A DNA stretch of 64,000 bases. Origin: Cornus controversa (lineage: Eukaryota; Streptophyta; Magnoliopsida; Cornales; Cornaceae). The notes beneath the pieces are model-generated. The model was not told where the DNA came from and searched no databases. It saw only the letters and a list, made by a program, of their open reading frames with translations. Location of the stretch: contig CM048849.1 in NCBI GenBank assembly GCA_026545225.1, positions 54,765,836 through 54,829,835 of the forward strand, read 5' to 3'. The position numbers and the translations under genes are program-made. Below are positions 14,301 through 26,684 of the stretch, in pieces. Numbering within the stretch: the first letter of the stretch is position 1; each line of letters begins with the position of its first letter.

Positions 14301-17300
14301 CTTAAATACATTTAAATGTCAAAAACGGAAGCACTAAACTGTAGTAGATAAATTAAACATTTTCCACCAATCTGACAAGTAAATAGATAAAAAGGAGATT
14401 TGAAACTCTCAAACTCTACAAATATCATACATTTATGAGGTGAAATTTCCCAAGATATCAGTGGCACAAACTATTAAAATCATGTAATTTACTAAATAAA
14501 TGAGAATAATCTCATTCTCGTTAAACTATACGAACATCACTGATACCAGCAGCAAAAACTAGAAACAATGATCCAATTTTCTTCAAACTGTATAGCTTGA
14601 ACTTGAGCATTTTCATAATGCGTTGGCTGATAACAGATTAACATGTCTAACATGATTACACAATGATCAATCAATATAGTCATAGTTACATCACATTTTC
14701 TTCAAGGTTACTTCAGGTATAACTCCCAACAATATCCTTGTCATCTTCTAACGAATAAAATCTAGCAAGTTTGTAAAATCGAGATACTACATTGGATCCA
14801 TGGGGGTCCATTATCCATAGGATCAGATTGCAGGATTGGCAAACTATATTTATGAATAAAAAGTTCTTAAAAATAGATAAAGAACAAGCCTAAAACACAT
14901 TGAAATATAACATAAATGTTATTACAAATATATGGAACCTGCATGTGTGAAAAAGTTCAACCAAGTTAAATTGAAAGTAACATGAAAGGTAGAGCCCTAA
15001 TACCTACATTGCAATTTACAAGTTGTAGGAATGGCATGGGGAGATCAAAGTTCGAATACTTGCACCCTTTGTTTTCCTTACAAAATTCTAAGTTTTGTAA
15101 TACCAAATTACTTTTTAATGAAATAAACCACAAGATAATTCTTAACACAAGCTACCAAATGCCAATTACATATGATACAACCACCAACATCGTTCATAAA
15201 GCATGACAAATACAATATACAAATCGTTCCAATCATCATGACCAAGAAGGAAAAAAAATGAATCATTGGCTCTTAAATACTTAAATGATCTTATGGCAAT
15301 CCCATTATGATCTCACTGTGATCCTGGAAAACCTCCTGGTGTTCCCACTAATATCACACCCCTTTGCAATTTCTGATACGATCCGAATCAATTTAGCAAT
15401 TCAGAATCGCAGGAGCATATGATCCGGATCGCTGTTTTGATAACTATGAACGCTAATATTTGAACAATAACAAAAAGACAAGAAGAAACAGAGTGAACGC
15501 TGTGCCACATTGAATAAGTTAAGAAATGGTACTACAGATGCAATTACATCCACAACATACTGGTTCATAATTTCACATAAAGGAGTTTGACACACAGGTA
15601 AAAGATAAGAAATAAAGAGAGAGAGGAGGGTGGGGCAGGGGGAGAGCATGGGCCATTAAGTTGAGGAAAAGTTGTAGCATTTACTCATCTGAATGATGCC
15701 ACTTAAGGCATATATATTCTACCATTCACTTTATTTAAGACTAAAGGATATGTAAGTAAGTCGGTAGCATGACCATAAGACAATTTGAGGTTCTTATTCA
15801 ACAGGTACAAATAAAAACCACATATATTCCTCATGGTGAAGCAAAAAACACTAAATTATCAAATCAAGAATCTATCCACACACGAAAATGTGCACAGCAT
15901 ATAAAAATATACACAGATATATTACACCAAACTCATCAAACATATCATAAGCAGGAAGAATTCATCTAGTAAGTGCGAGCAAAATATACTGGACTTACCT
16001 GAATATAATTCATAAAAGGAACTGTCTTCCGCAACAATAGGCATATGACAACCTTGCAGAAAGAAATCATAGCATCAAAAACCCAGGAAAACAAAACAAT
16101 AACACCTCAAGAAATGAAAAGACGTCAAGAACCGTAAATAAATTGCCAACAGTACTTTCTATATTTCAAAAGGTACTGAACATTCTGCCATTTCAAATAT
16201 ATCAAATATAGCAAGATTGAGAGCAAAATAATAAGATACCTTGCTGAAGTAACCAGCTAGTAGTGTGCTATGGGAGTGTTCAGGTTCCACAAAGGAGAAC
16301 AACAAGCTCATCAGCTGTCAACCAGAAATAAACAACAATTTACATATTGATCGAAGTTAAGAAAGTTAAAAAGGATAAAATAAAAAAATCTTGATATTGA
16401 AAGGAAGTAATGTTAATGAAGGGAAACTGAACTCTCTTAGATTCTCACCTCCTCATCCTCCACTAAAGCTTTGAGTATGATATCAACTTCACAAGTAAAA
16501 ATTTCACAAGCAATAAAAGGAAACCTACACGCACAAGCATATAGCAAAGCTGTCATTAATGCAACAAGGTACATAGAAGAACACCCAACAGTAAATAAGA
16601 CCATTTGGAAACAACATTTACATGTCTATCCATAGAAACCTACTTAAAAGATCGCGTTTTTTCAGCATCATCTGGAGCTTCCTCCACTACATAATGTAGA
16701 AGTTGTTCAACCTGCACTCTTTCTCGCAAGCTGCAAGGACAGTGTAAGGAAATAATATGACAAGGTTAAACTTTAGACAATAACTTGCCACTGAAGCATG
16801 CAAGATCAGAAAAACAATTTACAATTTGAAAAAAAAAATGCCAGAAGAATCTATAATATATATTATATAAACAAATAACATTTATATATATAAACAAGTT
16901 ACATCGGAAGTCCTTCAAAACACTACGTCAGTTCAGAACTTCACGTCAAAAACAACTAAACCCAAAAATAACCAACTTGGCTATCAAGATTTCAAACAAA
17001 AATGTTATAACACACAAATCAACTAGAAATGCATCCAATTAATTCGGAGCATTAAGGGCAACTATGTATCAGAACCCCAAATCCAATCTAAGGCAGGCAT
17101 AATTAACCTTGAACTCGACACTTGGCCCACCCAAGTAGTTTGTGGTAGCCACAAAAGTAACGGCAATATTTCATAAGAAGATGATATATATTATAAACAA
17201 ATATTAACAGTTCTCCCTCAGCATTCAAGTAGGTAATCGGCCTCTCAAACACTTTTCAAGCTTCAATTTCTCCCTTTCCTAAATAAGTTGCTGTTTGCTC

Positions 17301-20300
17301 TGTAGTCTGCAATAAGGGAACAACTTCTCAAGTCCACGCAACACTGCCTCTTGTTGCCGGCCCGATGTGCATCTCGTAATCTGCATACCTTCTACCACCC
17401 CAGAAGTGTGTAGCTCCCTCCACCAAGTTGGCCTTTTAAACTTGGATTATTGTATTTCTTCGTTTCCTTTTTGACTCAATCGTCAATAGCACAGAGACCA
17501 AGTTTATAAATTACTCTAGGCCACATTCTGCTTTATGGCAGAGAACGCAAACATCATTTCACATTTAATCCCACCAACATAATTTTTATGGCTAAGAACA
17601 TGCCTGCATCCTAAAAAATTTCTAATGAAGTATGAAAAATGGGACATTCTCTATTATTTGAGAAGTACAAGCACATCAAAAATGAAAAGAAGAGAAGCGA
17701 TAAACAGGCTCAACAAATCTAGTTACCATGCTTTTGGTGGCACCTAAAACAACTGTCGTCAAAAAAATCAAATCTCATTTCACTGTGTAGCGTTGACATT
17801 ATTGCTTTTACAAGCCTCTAACTAAAAACTACATTTACATAAACTATTAGAAATGAACAGAAGTAATCGAGCATGTCACTATAAGCCAGTAGCAGTCTTG
17901 TGATAATCTAAATTACTCCACCTTCTCAGTCAAAATCAATGACCAAATTGGAGGTTTATACTATTTTCCATTAATGATATAACAATTTGTTCTCCACGTT
18001 TACAGTATCGATACAGAATGACACTAAACCAACCTCAAGTATAATTTCAATAATCAAATGCCAGCAAAACAGTATGTTATGCTTAGATTATCACAAATTC
18101 CTCCCATTGGACCATCATTGAATAGCAGTAAACAATGTTGTACAATCCCTAAAACCAATGATTCTATAAACACACACACACAAACAAAAACAAAAAAGGA
18201 CTTCACATTCTTGGAAATTTTAGCATGAGCAAATTATGGACAATTACAAATTGATAAGGCGGCCATTAAGAGCTTTGCATTCTTGAATTATTTCATCCTC
18301 ATCAAGAAGCTCTTCCAGTGTAAAGTTTTCTTTATCCAAAATTGTCTCCACCTGAAATGAACATACAAAAAAATAAACGATGGATCAATCTAAATCACTT
18401 ATTGACACAGAAAATAAACAACATTCAAATCTAGCATGATAAAAATTGATTTTAACAAAAAAGGTAGCTGGAAACTAGCATGATAAAAATTGATTACAAC
18501 AAATGAGTTAGCAGGAAACTATCTCCTGGTTTCCATATAGAGGTATCAAGAAACATACTAGATTATTATTAAATGACATGCTGACATACTTCCTTTTAAG
18601 AGCGAAAAAACTATACGCTTATTCTTTTGGAACACGAACATGAACACAATACGGACTACATGGAAATTAGCATTAATATTTCATTCTAGGAGTGGAAGAT
18701 GCCGAAAATATGTGTAACATTCATAGTTTTAAAAAGCTTTTTTAAGGCTCGACTTGAGGCAAAACAATGCTAAAAATGCGTCCAAGTTTAAATAACAAAG
18801 TGGGGGTCAGGCTGATCTAATACCCCCTCCAACGACACCTCAAGTCACATGGCTACACCTAATGTCAGTGGCTTATTAGCTTTCTCCTTTAACTTTTAAA
18901 GTGACCGACAATGTTAATATACCATTTGCTGCACTTAATTTTATTTCACAGGCTTGAATTTTTTTATTACCTTTTCATATAAAATCAATACCTAACCTAA
19001 CTACATTACAAATATATTTGGATTTATATGCATAATTATCACACAATTTCTCTTAGGTACATATATGAAACTCAGAAGGCTCAAGCCCAACTCTTTTGGT
19101 TTTAGAGGATGGCCTCTGGCCATCTCAAATGTCACGCATAGGTCAATCATCATATCAACTATGCAAATATTGACGTCCATTTTTTGGTAAATAACGTAAT
19201 ATTGTGATCTTCAAATGTTTTTATATCTTTTTTATTTTATTTCATTTGCTATATTTCTTTTAATATAATTTAATCAGTTCTATATTTTAATTGATAAAAT
19301 ATAAAATCCAAAGTGTTATGCCTCGACTTAAGGGAGCAAAACTTAAATTATAAAAAGGACTCCTACACAATGTCGCATAAATCACATAGACAGTGCAAAA
19401 CAAAATAAAACAAAAACAAAAAACTCATCGGGAGACAAAGGTTCAATGTTTAGGTTAAAACCGAGTCAACTCAGTGGAATCAACTCTGGATCAGAGGGAA
19501 GAGAAACATCAAGTCTGACACAGCTTAAAAGAGAGTATAGTATCAATGCACAACTTGACTAGGCCAAATAAAGATGTTTTGCAAGATGACCTGGTGAGTT
19601 CATATTCGTACAGAAAGGGGTGCAACTCAGGTAGGTTGAGAGACCAACCCACGCCCATACCAAGTTATAAAAACTTCAAAATAAGCCTAACCCAACCTAA
19701 ACTTCAACCTGAACCCAACCCACGTTCAAATCTTTAAGCTCAGGTTAGAGAAATCGGTCTAAGAATTATGAATTTGTAAGAAATTATAATCAGCAACAAC
19801 AATAACAACTAATCCTTTTCCCAATTACTTGGGGTCGGCTACATGAATCCGATGTTTCCATTCCACTCTATTTAACGTCATCTCCTCAGTTAATCCACAT
19901 GTTATCATATCTTCCTTTACTACATCTACCCATGTTAGCCTTGGTCTTCCTCTTCCCCTAGCATTGCCCTCAATTTGGACTATGTCACTTTTCCTGACCA
20001 GCGCAGTTAAAGGTCTTCTTTGTACATGTCCAAACCATCTTAACCGATTTTTCCTCACTTTATCTCCAATTGGTGCTACACCAACCATCTCCCAAATGTG
20101 TTCATTTCTAATTCTATCATTTCTAGTCTTCCCGCAAATTCATCTCAACGTTCGCATTTCTGCAACACTCACTTTATGCAAATGTTGTTGCCTAACTGCC
20201 CAACATTCGGTACCATAAAGTACGGCTGGTCTAATAGTTATTCGATAAAACTCCCCTTTCAATCGTAAGGGAATACACCTATCACACAATATACTAGATG

Positions 20301-22620
20301 CACCCCTCCATTTAACCCATCCTTCTTTGATTATATGATTAACGTTATCTCCAATTTCTCCCTCATTTTAAATAATTGAGCCTAAATAGCGAAAATGTTC
20401 ACTTTTTTGTACCTCTTGATTCTCAATCCTCACTACATCCTCATTTGTCCTTCTAGATTTACTAAAGTTACACTCCATGTATTCAGTTTTATATCGACTT
20501 ATCTTAAACCCTTTTAGTTCTTAAGCTTCTCTCCAAACCTCCAATTTGGCATTAACTCCTTCTCTAGTCTCATCAACAAAAACAATATCATCGGCAAACA
20601 ACATACACCACGGAATATCATCTTGGATGTGTCTTGTCAGCTCAACCATCACTAAAGCAAAGAGGCATGAACTTAATGCTGACCATTGGTGTAAGCCTAC
20701 AGTGATTGGGAATTCGCTTGTTTCCCCTACAGCTGTTCTCACTATAGTTACACACCCATCATACATGTCCTTAATTGGGTCGATGTATCCCTTTGTAACT
20801 CCTTTGTTTTCTAAAACCCTCCATATTAGGTCTCTAGGTACCCTATCATAGGCTTTCTCCAAATCAATAAAAATAATATGGAGATCTCTCTTCTTCTCTC
20901 TATATCTTTCCATTAGTCTACTCAACAAGTTAATAGCCTCCATCGTTGACCTACCCGGCATGAATCCAATTGATTCTCCGACATTTCTGTCTCTCGTCTT
21001 AGGCGCTGTTTAATCACTCTCTCCCAGAGTTTCATTGTGTGACTCATTAATTTAATACCACGATAATTATTACAACTTTGTACGTTCCCTTTATTTTTAT
21101 ATGTAGGTACAAGAAAACTTTAGCGTCACTTATCTGACATCCTCTTAGTTGTTATAATTTTATTAAACAATTTTGTTAACCAAGACAAGCCAACTTCTCC
21201 AAGACACTTCCACACCTCGATAGGAATGCCATCGGGTCCTAAAGCCCTCCTCGATTTCATCTTCCTTAAGGCATTCCTAACCTCCCACTCCTTGATCCTA
21301 CGGAAAAATATAATATCTCTATCATTTTCCTCCACGCCTAAACTTCTTATATGGTTTTCATTTAGCAATTTCTCAAAATAGCTTTTCCATCTTTCTTTAA
21401 TTTCATCGTCCTTTACTAAAACCCATGAATCTTCACTCTTAATACATTTAATATGGCTAAAATTTTTAGTTTTCCTCTCCCTTAGCTTGGCAAGTTTATA
21501 TATATTCTTCTCTCCATCTTTTGTACCTAGTTTAGAATAGAAATTGTCATATGCTCTATGCTTTGCCTCACTTACAACTTTCTTAACTTCTTTATTTGCT
21601 TTTTTATATTTGTTAAAAGTTTTATTATTCCTAGTTTTTTGCCAAATTTTATAACATTCCCATTTTGTTTTTACGATTTTTTGAACCTCTTCATTCCACC
21701 ACCAAGTTTCTTTAAATGATGGTCCCGTTCCTTTTGATTCTCCTAGAACTTCTTTTGCCACTCTTTTTATATATGTAGTCATCTTATTCCACATTAAGTT
21801 TGTTTCATCTTCTATATTCCACGATACTTTTTTTAACATATTATTTTTAAACAAATTCATTTTCTCCCCTCTTAAATTCCACCACCTAGTCCTTGGGTTT
21901 ATGATTCTTTTTCTCCTTTTTGGTTGCCCTTTTATACATAAATCTAGGACAAGAAGCCTATGTTGTGAGGTTACACTCTCTCCGTGAATAACCTTACAAT
22001 CTTTGTTTGCTAGTCTATCCACCTTTCTAGTTAAAAAGAAATCAATTTGGCTTACATTTGAACCACTTTTAAAGGTTATTAAGGGTTCATCTCTCTTTAT
22101 AGAAAATGTGTTCCTAATTATAAGGTTATATGCTACCGCAAAATCTAAGATAGTCTCCCCGGTATGATTTCTATCTCCATATCCATGCCCACCATGAACC
22201 ATTTCATAGCCTCCGCTCTCTTTTCCTACATGACCATTAAAGTCTCCTCCTATATACACTTTTTCTCCTTCGGGTATCCCTTGCATCAACTCGTCCATAT
22301 GTTCCCAAAAAAGTGTTTAATTCTGCCAAGAATTAATATACACTAAATTAAAATTTAAAAAAAAAGAAGTTGAAACGAAAAGGTAACACATAACATAAAG
22401 TATATATATTTTTTTTTTTTGACAAGTATATATAATATATTTTTTATATATGTAAATTTCATTGAAGAGCACTCAATACAGGGAGTACAGCCCAATTACA
22501 CTCTCACATCGCCACAAAAGGCTATACCCTCAAAGTAGAGTTAAAATTAGACTTCAAGTTGGGCTTGGGTCGTTGACACCTCAACCCAACAATTTCATAC
22601 ATCAAAGTCAAAGTCAAAAT

Positions 22621-22655
<35 letters not shown>

Positions 22656-25600
22656 CTCAAAAGAACATACAACAAACGCAGAGCTGTTAAATGTATGAGA
22701 AATTAGCAAACATGAGCACTTTAGTGTGCTAAAGAGAGACATGCACATATATATAATTATATATGAAAAGAGAGAGACAGAGAGAGAGATGGTGTTTGAG
22801 CTACTACTCTTAGGGGAATTCGCCCTTGTTTAGCCAGAAATGCAATCAGAATCTGACACCATCAATGTAATCCAGAGAGAGTTTGGATCGGGAATTGCCA
22901 AGAGAGGGGGGGGGAGTGATGGTCATAAGGGAGAGGGGAGGAGGTGTGTGTGAGTGTCTAGGTAAGGAGAGGGGGGGAGTTAGGGAGAGAAATGGAAAGG
23001 AATTTAAAAGAGAATAAATTCGTTAAGAGGATAAAATCGTAAAATGCTTTGTGATGTTAACTGCCTAACTCTAACAGGTAGGGCTTGTTTGGCCCCAGAT
23101 CCTATCTGATCTGAAGTCCATTTTAACAGATTCAGATTTAAATTTTGGATCTGTATTCAAAAACATGTCTAATATAAATATTTGTTATAAGATCCATCAT
23201 GGATATGAGCCAGATATAGATCTGGTACTTCTTAAATGGATTGGGTTTTACCCAAGAACTGACCCAGATGAAGTATATTTTGATCATGTTTATACTATAT
23301 GGGTTGGATATAAATCAAGTCCATACGATTCAAATCCAGATATGGATAGTGATTTTAAAATATAGATCTGGATCTGCTATATTTTGAGCCCTACTGAACG
23401 GGGTGTCAGAGAGACTTTTTAAAAACTTTAAGCCAATGATAATTAGGTAAAACATCATGGGAGGTCGATGTAATTTAACCTTTTATTACATATCTATTTC
23501 TCAAAAAGAAAGGAATACAAAATATTTCAAATTTCAATGGATCTTCGAAGATATATCATATATTTAATTAAAATAAATTTGTGGTCCCATGGTTGGATTT
23601 TTTCAACTACTTCCAAAAATGTCAGAGAATTAATGAGGAAAGTGAATTAAGAGTAGGGTGGGGGTGCTGAGAATGACAAGGATGATGGTCAAAGGATAAT
23701 GTTGGAGTTAGTGATGGAGCCAATTTATGTCAAAATAACTTACAATATACCATATATTTATTTATTTATTGTATTGATAATCGAACTATATCATATTTTA
23801 GACCACCAATTTGGCAGCACACTTGGAGATGTTTTAGACAATTTCATATGTTATAAGACATTTATCCATTTTGTTAATATCTTTTTATGGCCTTGTTAGT
23901 TTTAGGTTCTTACTATTTCTAAGTTTTTCATATTACTTTAGAATTTGAACCTTAAAGGTAACTGCCCAGTACCAATTTGATACACCACAACCAAGTCATC
24001 TCAGTACCCCACATGTCAATGATCAGTCCCACGATACAAAGTTCTTAATCTAGTCTTCACCAAGGGCTTAATCTAAGTGGTATCTCCTCATGCTTCTAAA
24101 GGTAGGATGAGGATTCGAGTCCCAGTGGGATGGGAGTGTCAGTGATTTACCTACCAAAATATATATATATACAAGTATATCTTGTCTTCACACAGCCAAA
24201 TGGATCTTATACACTCATCTCATGTCACTCTAAATCTTCTTGGGATAGCGGACACCATAAACTTTAGAAAACTTCCTATGCAAGTAAAAACCCCATAAAA
24301 ATAAGATTAACTAATGTGGTAACTATACAAAACTTAAAATTTCCCATACACAGCAATTTTACAATTTATATACATATATGTGTATATATGGTGGTAAAAC
24401 ACCAAACAAAATACTCCAAGTTGAACTCTTAAGTAAAACCTGTAAAAAGTGGAAACTCATTTGGAGAGGAGTAAAAGAAAAAGTAGTTCAAAGAAATTTA
24501 AACTTCTATGCTCCGTTTGGTTGGAGGGATCGATAAATGGATGGAAGAGAGAGGGGGAGGGACGGATGAGGCATCCCTAGAGAAGGGATGATGCCTGCCT
24601 CACTTTTTGTTTGGTTGAATGGAAGGGACAATAGAAAGGATTGATGGAGTGACAACTGAATCTGTTTGGTTGGAAACTTGGAAGGAAGGAAAAGAGAGTT
24701 TTATATCACTCTTACCAATATCCCTCATTAATTAAGTTAATCAATCATGCATTGTCCATGTATTAAAAAAAATAGTGATTTACAATAACATTGTTTACGT
24801 ATTAAAAAATATATATAGTGAATCAAGGTAGGGTTAAAATGCATGAAGGTTAAAATAAGTCATTTTGTAAATACATGAAAGTTGTTTATGAGAGAGAATT
24901 GCAGTAGGGTTAAAATACATGAACGTTAAAATAAGTCATTTTGTAAATAGATGAAGGTTAAAATAGGTATTTCAGATTTATAGGTTAACCTTTTGCTCTT
25001 TCCTTCCTCTCTTCTACCCGATTTTGGGTGGATAAAAAATTTGCACTTATCTTGCTTACTCTCTATCTTCCCTTCCTTCCAACCAAACAAGGCAACCCTC
25101 TCCTTTCCCTCCTCTCTTCCATCCCTCTTCAATCCTTCCCTCCAACCAAACAGAGCACTAAAGTAAAATTTTCCACCAAAATTAGACTTACTAAATTTTA
25201 TTTAAGACTCAACTAGATCCAAATAATGGTAAGAACTGATTAACCTGAAAACAAAAACTGTCTAACGAACATGCTCAACCTAAAACTTACAATCACTAAA
25301 TTACCTCATATATTTAAGGGTCAATCAAATACAAAAGTATCCCAAATAAAACAATGTGCCACTCCCTTGCTAACGTGCTGAGGATAAACATTGTAGGTAG
25401 TTAGGAAACAATATAAATAAAGAAAAAGGATGAGTGATAATCAAGGCCAAACTTAATCACATTCACTTGTACCGAGGATCAGAAGCTTAAGACATACAAG
25501 AACCTTTTTGGAGTATACAACAAAAATTGTTGAAATATACTAGAATGGTTTTGGAAATTGTAAAATGTAGAGAGGATAAACAATGATGATCCACTTGCAA

Positions 25601-26684
25601 CGAACAGAATAGAAAAAACAACTGAGCGCCTACTATGCCAAGGTGAACATTTACAAACCCCACAAGAATAAGACTTCGAACAAATGAGAGAATTTCTAAA
25701 CCTAAAGATAAATCTGCTTCAAAGCAAGAGTGAATGTTTATAAAACCAAAAAATTGTATCACCAGTTGAATACACCACAGATCCAAATCCCTCCTTAAGT
25801 ACTCAAACATGTCCTATTTCTACTGACTTTCTTGCAATTGAAGCCACGGAGTTCAAAGACCTGGAAGGTGATAAAAATAAATGAAAAGGCTAAACTTGAT
25901 AGTGTCTCATAGATCTCCAATATTTTTGTAATTCAATTAAAGTCAACAAGAAACAATTAAGTAAGATATTAACGAGCCTGTGTCTCATTACTTATGAATC
26001 ACGCTCGGTCAAAAAAAGAACTTCAATAATAATGGTTGTTCATCCTATTTCTGTAGTGTAAACTAGATAGTATCTAACATCACAATACACCATCTTCCTT
26101 TACCAAAAGAAAGTTGGCAATCAATATGTACAAGCTGACCAAATATGACTGTTGCATAATATCTGTTGCCCTTAATACTGTTGCATTGAATTATGAATAA
26201 TTAAAGGGCTAGAATGAGGTGATTATAAACTATTTTAGTACCTAAGTTTACGATTCAAATAAATTAGTCTAGGCCTCTAAGGTAGATAATTGCAAAAAGG
26301 GTATCAGTTGACCAGATCATTATAATTCAACAAGAAATGCTATCAAATAAACTAAAACTTTGTGAAACACTAAAAACTAGAAAACAAACAAATCCGAAAG
26401 CCCCCTCATGTTATCATATTACTGTAGATTTAAATATATAAAAAAAGGGTAAGTTATATTTTCCATCATTTGGAACCGTGGAAACAAAAAACCTCGTGGA
26501 ATTAATGTTAGTTTCTTCACTTTCCTCCATTTTGTCAGCAGCCAAAAAGATGGTGAATAGAAAATTTAAGGACTTCACAGTATTCACAAAAGTAATGGAT
26601 CGGAAAAAACAGTCAAAGCGTCGCTCAAGAGAACCAATAACTTACAGGAGATGCAGTGGACAATCCCGCCATACGCCAAAACAT
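2371..26684 (-). CDS. SAPS-domain protein, predicted PP6 phosphatase regulatory subunit (SIT4 phosphatase-associated family)
   Basis: Predicted to target or scaffold the catalytic subunit of protein phosphatase 6 in the cytosol and nucleus; plant members are reported to act with PP6 in auxin-carrier and ABA signalling. I assembled 19 coding exons: 26684-26646, 18351-18248, 16730-16644, 16524-16449, 16314-16240, 16052-15999, 14272-14213, 14139-14023, 13046-12952, 12847-12645, 8796-8699, 8356-8253, 8169-8004, 7821-7699, 7176-7094, 6532-6391, 5549-5520, 4195-4125, 3106-2371. All have GT..AG borders and consistent phases, giving 820 residues (Arabidopsis relatives are about 780-840). The start MFWRMAGLSTASP is the family N-terminus. 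The helical SAPS core covers roughly residues 50-480, with LEMIVDKF, SLSVCISLLDPKR, TTYGKLHPPLGKHRLK and RIGNIGHVTRISNK. An acidic region with VYFDDESAEVVISSLRLGDD and a 245-residue low-complexity acidic tail ending EIGT follow. Introns 1 and 10 are swollen by transposons. No lesion seen. Family call is firm; the partner phosphatase is inferred. Confidence 0.95.
3440..3530. repeat. Interspersed repeat fragment in SAPS intron 18
   Basis: A GC-richer island (AAGGCTCCCGCTTGAGCGGG, then TGTCGGCTAGCCTTACCCCC) in AT-rich intron resembles a repeat I recall from many plant genomes. I cannot assign it firmly to a SINE or LINE family. Confidence 0.35.
5651..6040 (+). mobile_element. RTE-clade LINE 3' fragment in SAPS intron 16
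   Basis: Plus-strand sequence reads as the C-terminal part of an RTE LINE: TMMYGAECWALK, EMRMLRWMIGVTKRDK, then the GCCGACCCCAATCATATGGG 3' end. Several stops interrupt it and the 5' part is missing. It is antisense to the gene, between exon 17 (5520-5549) and exon 16 (6391-6532). Confidence 0.75.
9968..11990 (-). mobile_element. Copia-type LTR retrotransposon fossil with both LTRs, in SAPS intron 10
   Basis: Two similar direct repeats, 9968-10498 (3' LTR, 531 bp) and 11395-11990 (5' LTR, 596 bp), begin TGTTAGG and end AACA on the minus strand. Next to the 5' LTR is a tRNA-Met-type primer site (TAGTATCAGAGC, about 11380-11391); next to the 3' LTR is a polypurine tract (about 10499-10510). 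The 0.9-kb interior retains only a weak copia GAG-pre-integrase-like trace, so the copy is non-autonomous and broken. Flanks GTAAA and GTTAA resemble a 5-bp target duplication. The LTRs have clearly diverged, suggesting an old insertion. Confidence 0.8.
13250..13665 (+). mobile_element. TRIM-like miniature LTR element in SAPS intron 8
   Basis: Two 124-bp direct repeats (13250-13373 and 13542-13665) share TTTTGGGTCGGAT and end in GTAACA. The first is followed at once by TGGTATCAGAGCC, a tRNA-Met primer-binding site, and the second is preceded by a purine-rich tract (GTGGGGGAGAACA). The 168-bp interior has no credible coding sequence. About a fifth of positions differ between the LTRs by eye, so the copy is old. 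Terminal repeat in miniature is the best class. Confidence 0.75.
18420..18520. repeat. Short tandem duplication
   Basis: The string CTAGCATGATAAAAATTGAT occurs twice about 50 bases apart with similar following sequence (AACAAA, GGTAGCTGGAAACTA / GTTAGCAGGAAACTA). Confidence 0.7.
18726..19365. mobile_element. Possible degraded DNA transposon with inverted ends
   Basis: The left part (AAGGCTCGACTTGAGGC) and right part (GCCTCGACTTAAGGGAGC) are imperfect inverted copies about 600 bp apart. No coding sequence and no clear target duplication are seen. Confidence 0.3.
19791..22327 (-). mobile_element. RTE-clade LINE, 5'-truncated, in SAPS intron 1
   Basis: Read on the minus strand, in the same direction as the host gene. 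22298-21126 encodes the second half of an apurinic-type endonuclease (YIGGDFNGHVG, HRLLVLDL) and linker; 20961-20521 encodes reverse transcriptase (FIDLEKAYDRVPR, LFADDIVFVDE); 20088-19825 encodes the RTE C-terminal end (RLRWFGHVQRRP, GRGRPRLTW). Stops separate these blocks, so it is inactive. The 3' end GCCGACCCCAAGTAATTGGG is followed by a TTG-type tail. AAGAAATTATAAT (19778-19790) and AAGAATTAATAT (22328-22339) may be the target duplication. The missing 5' part is usual for LINEs. Confidence 0.88.
22625..22652. repeat. (TA)n microsatellite
   Basis: Uninterrupted TA run of about 28 bases in SAPS intron 1. Confidence 0.9.
22780..23010 (-). other. Pyrimidine-rich 5'-UTR-like block in SAPS intron 1
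   Basis: On the minus strand this stretch is strongly CT-rich (CTCCCC and CTCTCT runs), unlike the AT-rich surroundings, and resembles a plant leader or promoter-proximal region. It has no open frame of note. It could be an alternative first exon, a captured leader or low-complexity sequence. Confidence 0.3.
23079..23393. mobile_element. hAT-like MITE in SAPS intron 1
   Basis: About 315 bp bounded by TAGGGCTTGTTTGG on the left and GAGCCCTA on the right, inverted TAGGGCT ends typical of small hAT elements. Flanks CTAACAGG and CTGAACGG are weakly similar 8-mers that may be a decayed target duplication. No transposase. Confidence 0.5.
24061..24178 (+). mobile_element. tRNA-derived SINE with target-site duplication
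   Basis: The 118-bp element has an A-box-like TAATCTAAGTGGTA, a B box GGATTCGAGTCCC and an AT-rich tail, the layout of an internal pol III promoter. Direct repeats ATCTAGTCTTCAC (24048-24060) and ATCTTGTCTTCAC (24179-24191) match at 12 of 13 bases and are the target duplication. It lies antisense in SAPS intron 1. The family name is not known to me. Confidence 0.8.
24509..25157. mobile_element. GTTTGG-ended MITE, copy A (most complete)
   Basis: Terminal inverted repeats TGCTCCGTTTGGTTGGAGGG and, reversed, TGCTCTGTTTGGTTGGAGGG bound a 649-bp element flanked by CTA on both sides. The subterminal zones are GGAAGGAG-rich on one side and CTTCCTCC-rich on the other, and the interior has a short tandem duplication (AAAATAAGTCATTTTGTAAA, twice). 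No transposase. Four relatives occur in this window. Confidence 0.75.

Larger units (their letters stand above)
18352..26645 (-). other. SAPS intron 1 (8.3 kb), rich in transposons
   Basis: The intron separates the 13-codon first exon from VETILDKENF of exon 2. It holds a possible hAT-like remnant, an RTE LINE, a 5'-UTR-like block near 22800-23000, a hAT-like MITE, a SINE and a GTTTGG MITE, each listed separately. Between these I see only AT-rich unique sequence. The length is far above the other introns. Confidence 0.85.

Noticed and set aside
15000-15150. Possible second SINE (AAGTTCGAATAC resembles a B box)
   Set aside because: No convincing A box at the right distance and no target duplication found.
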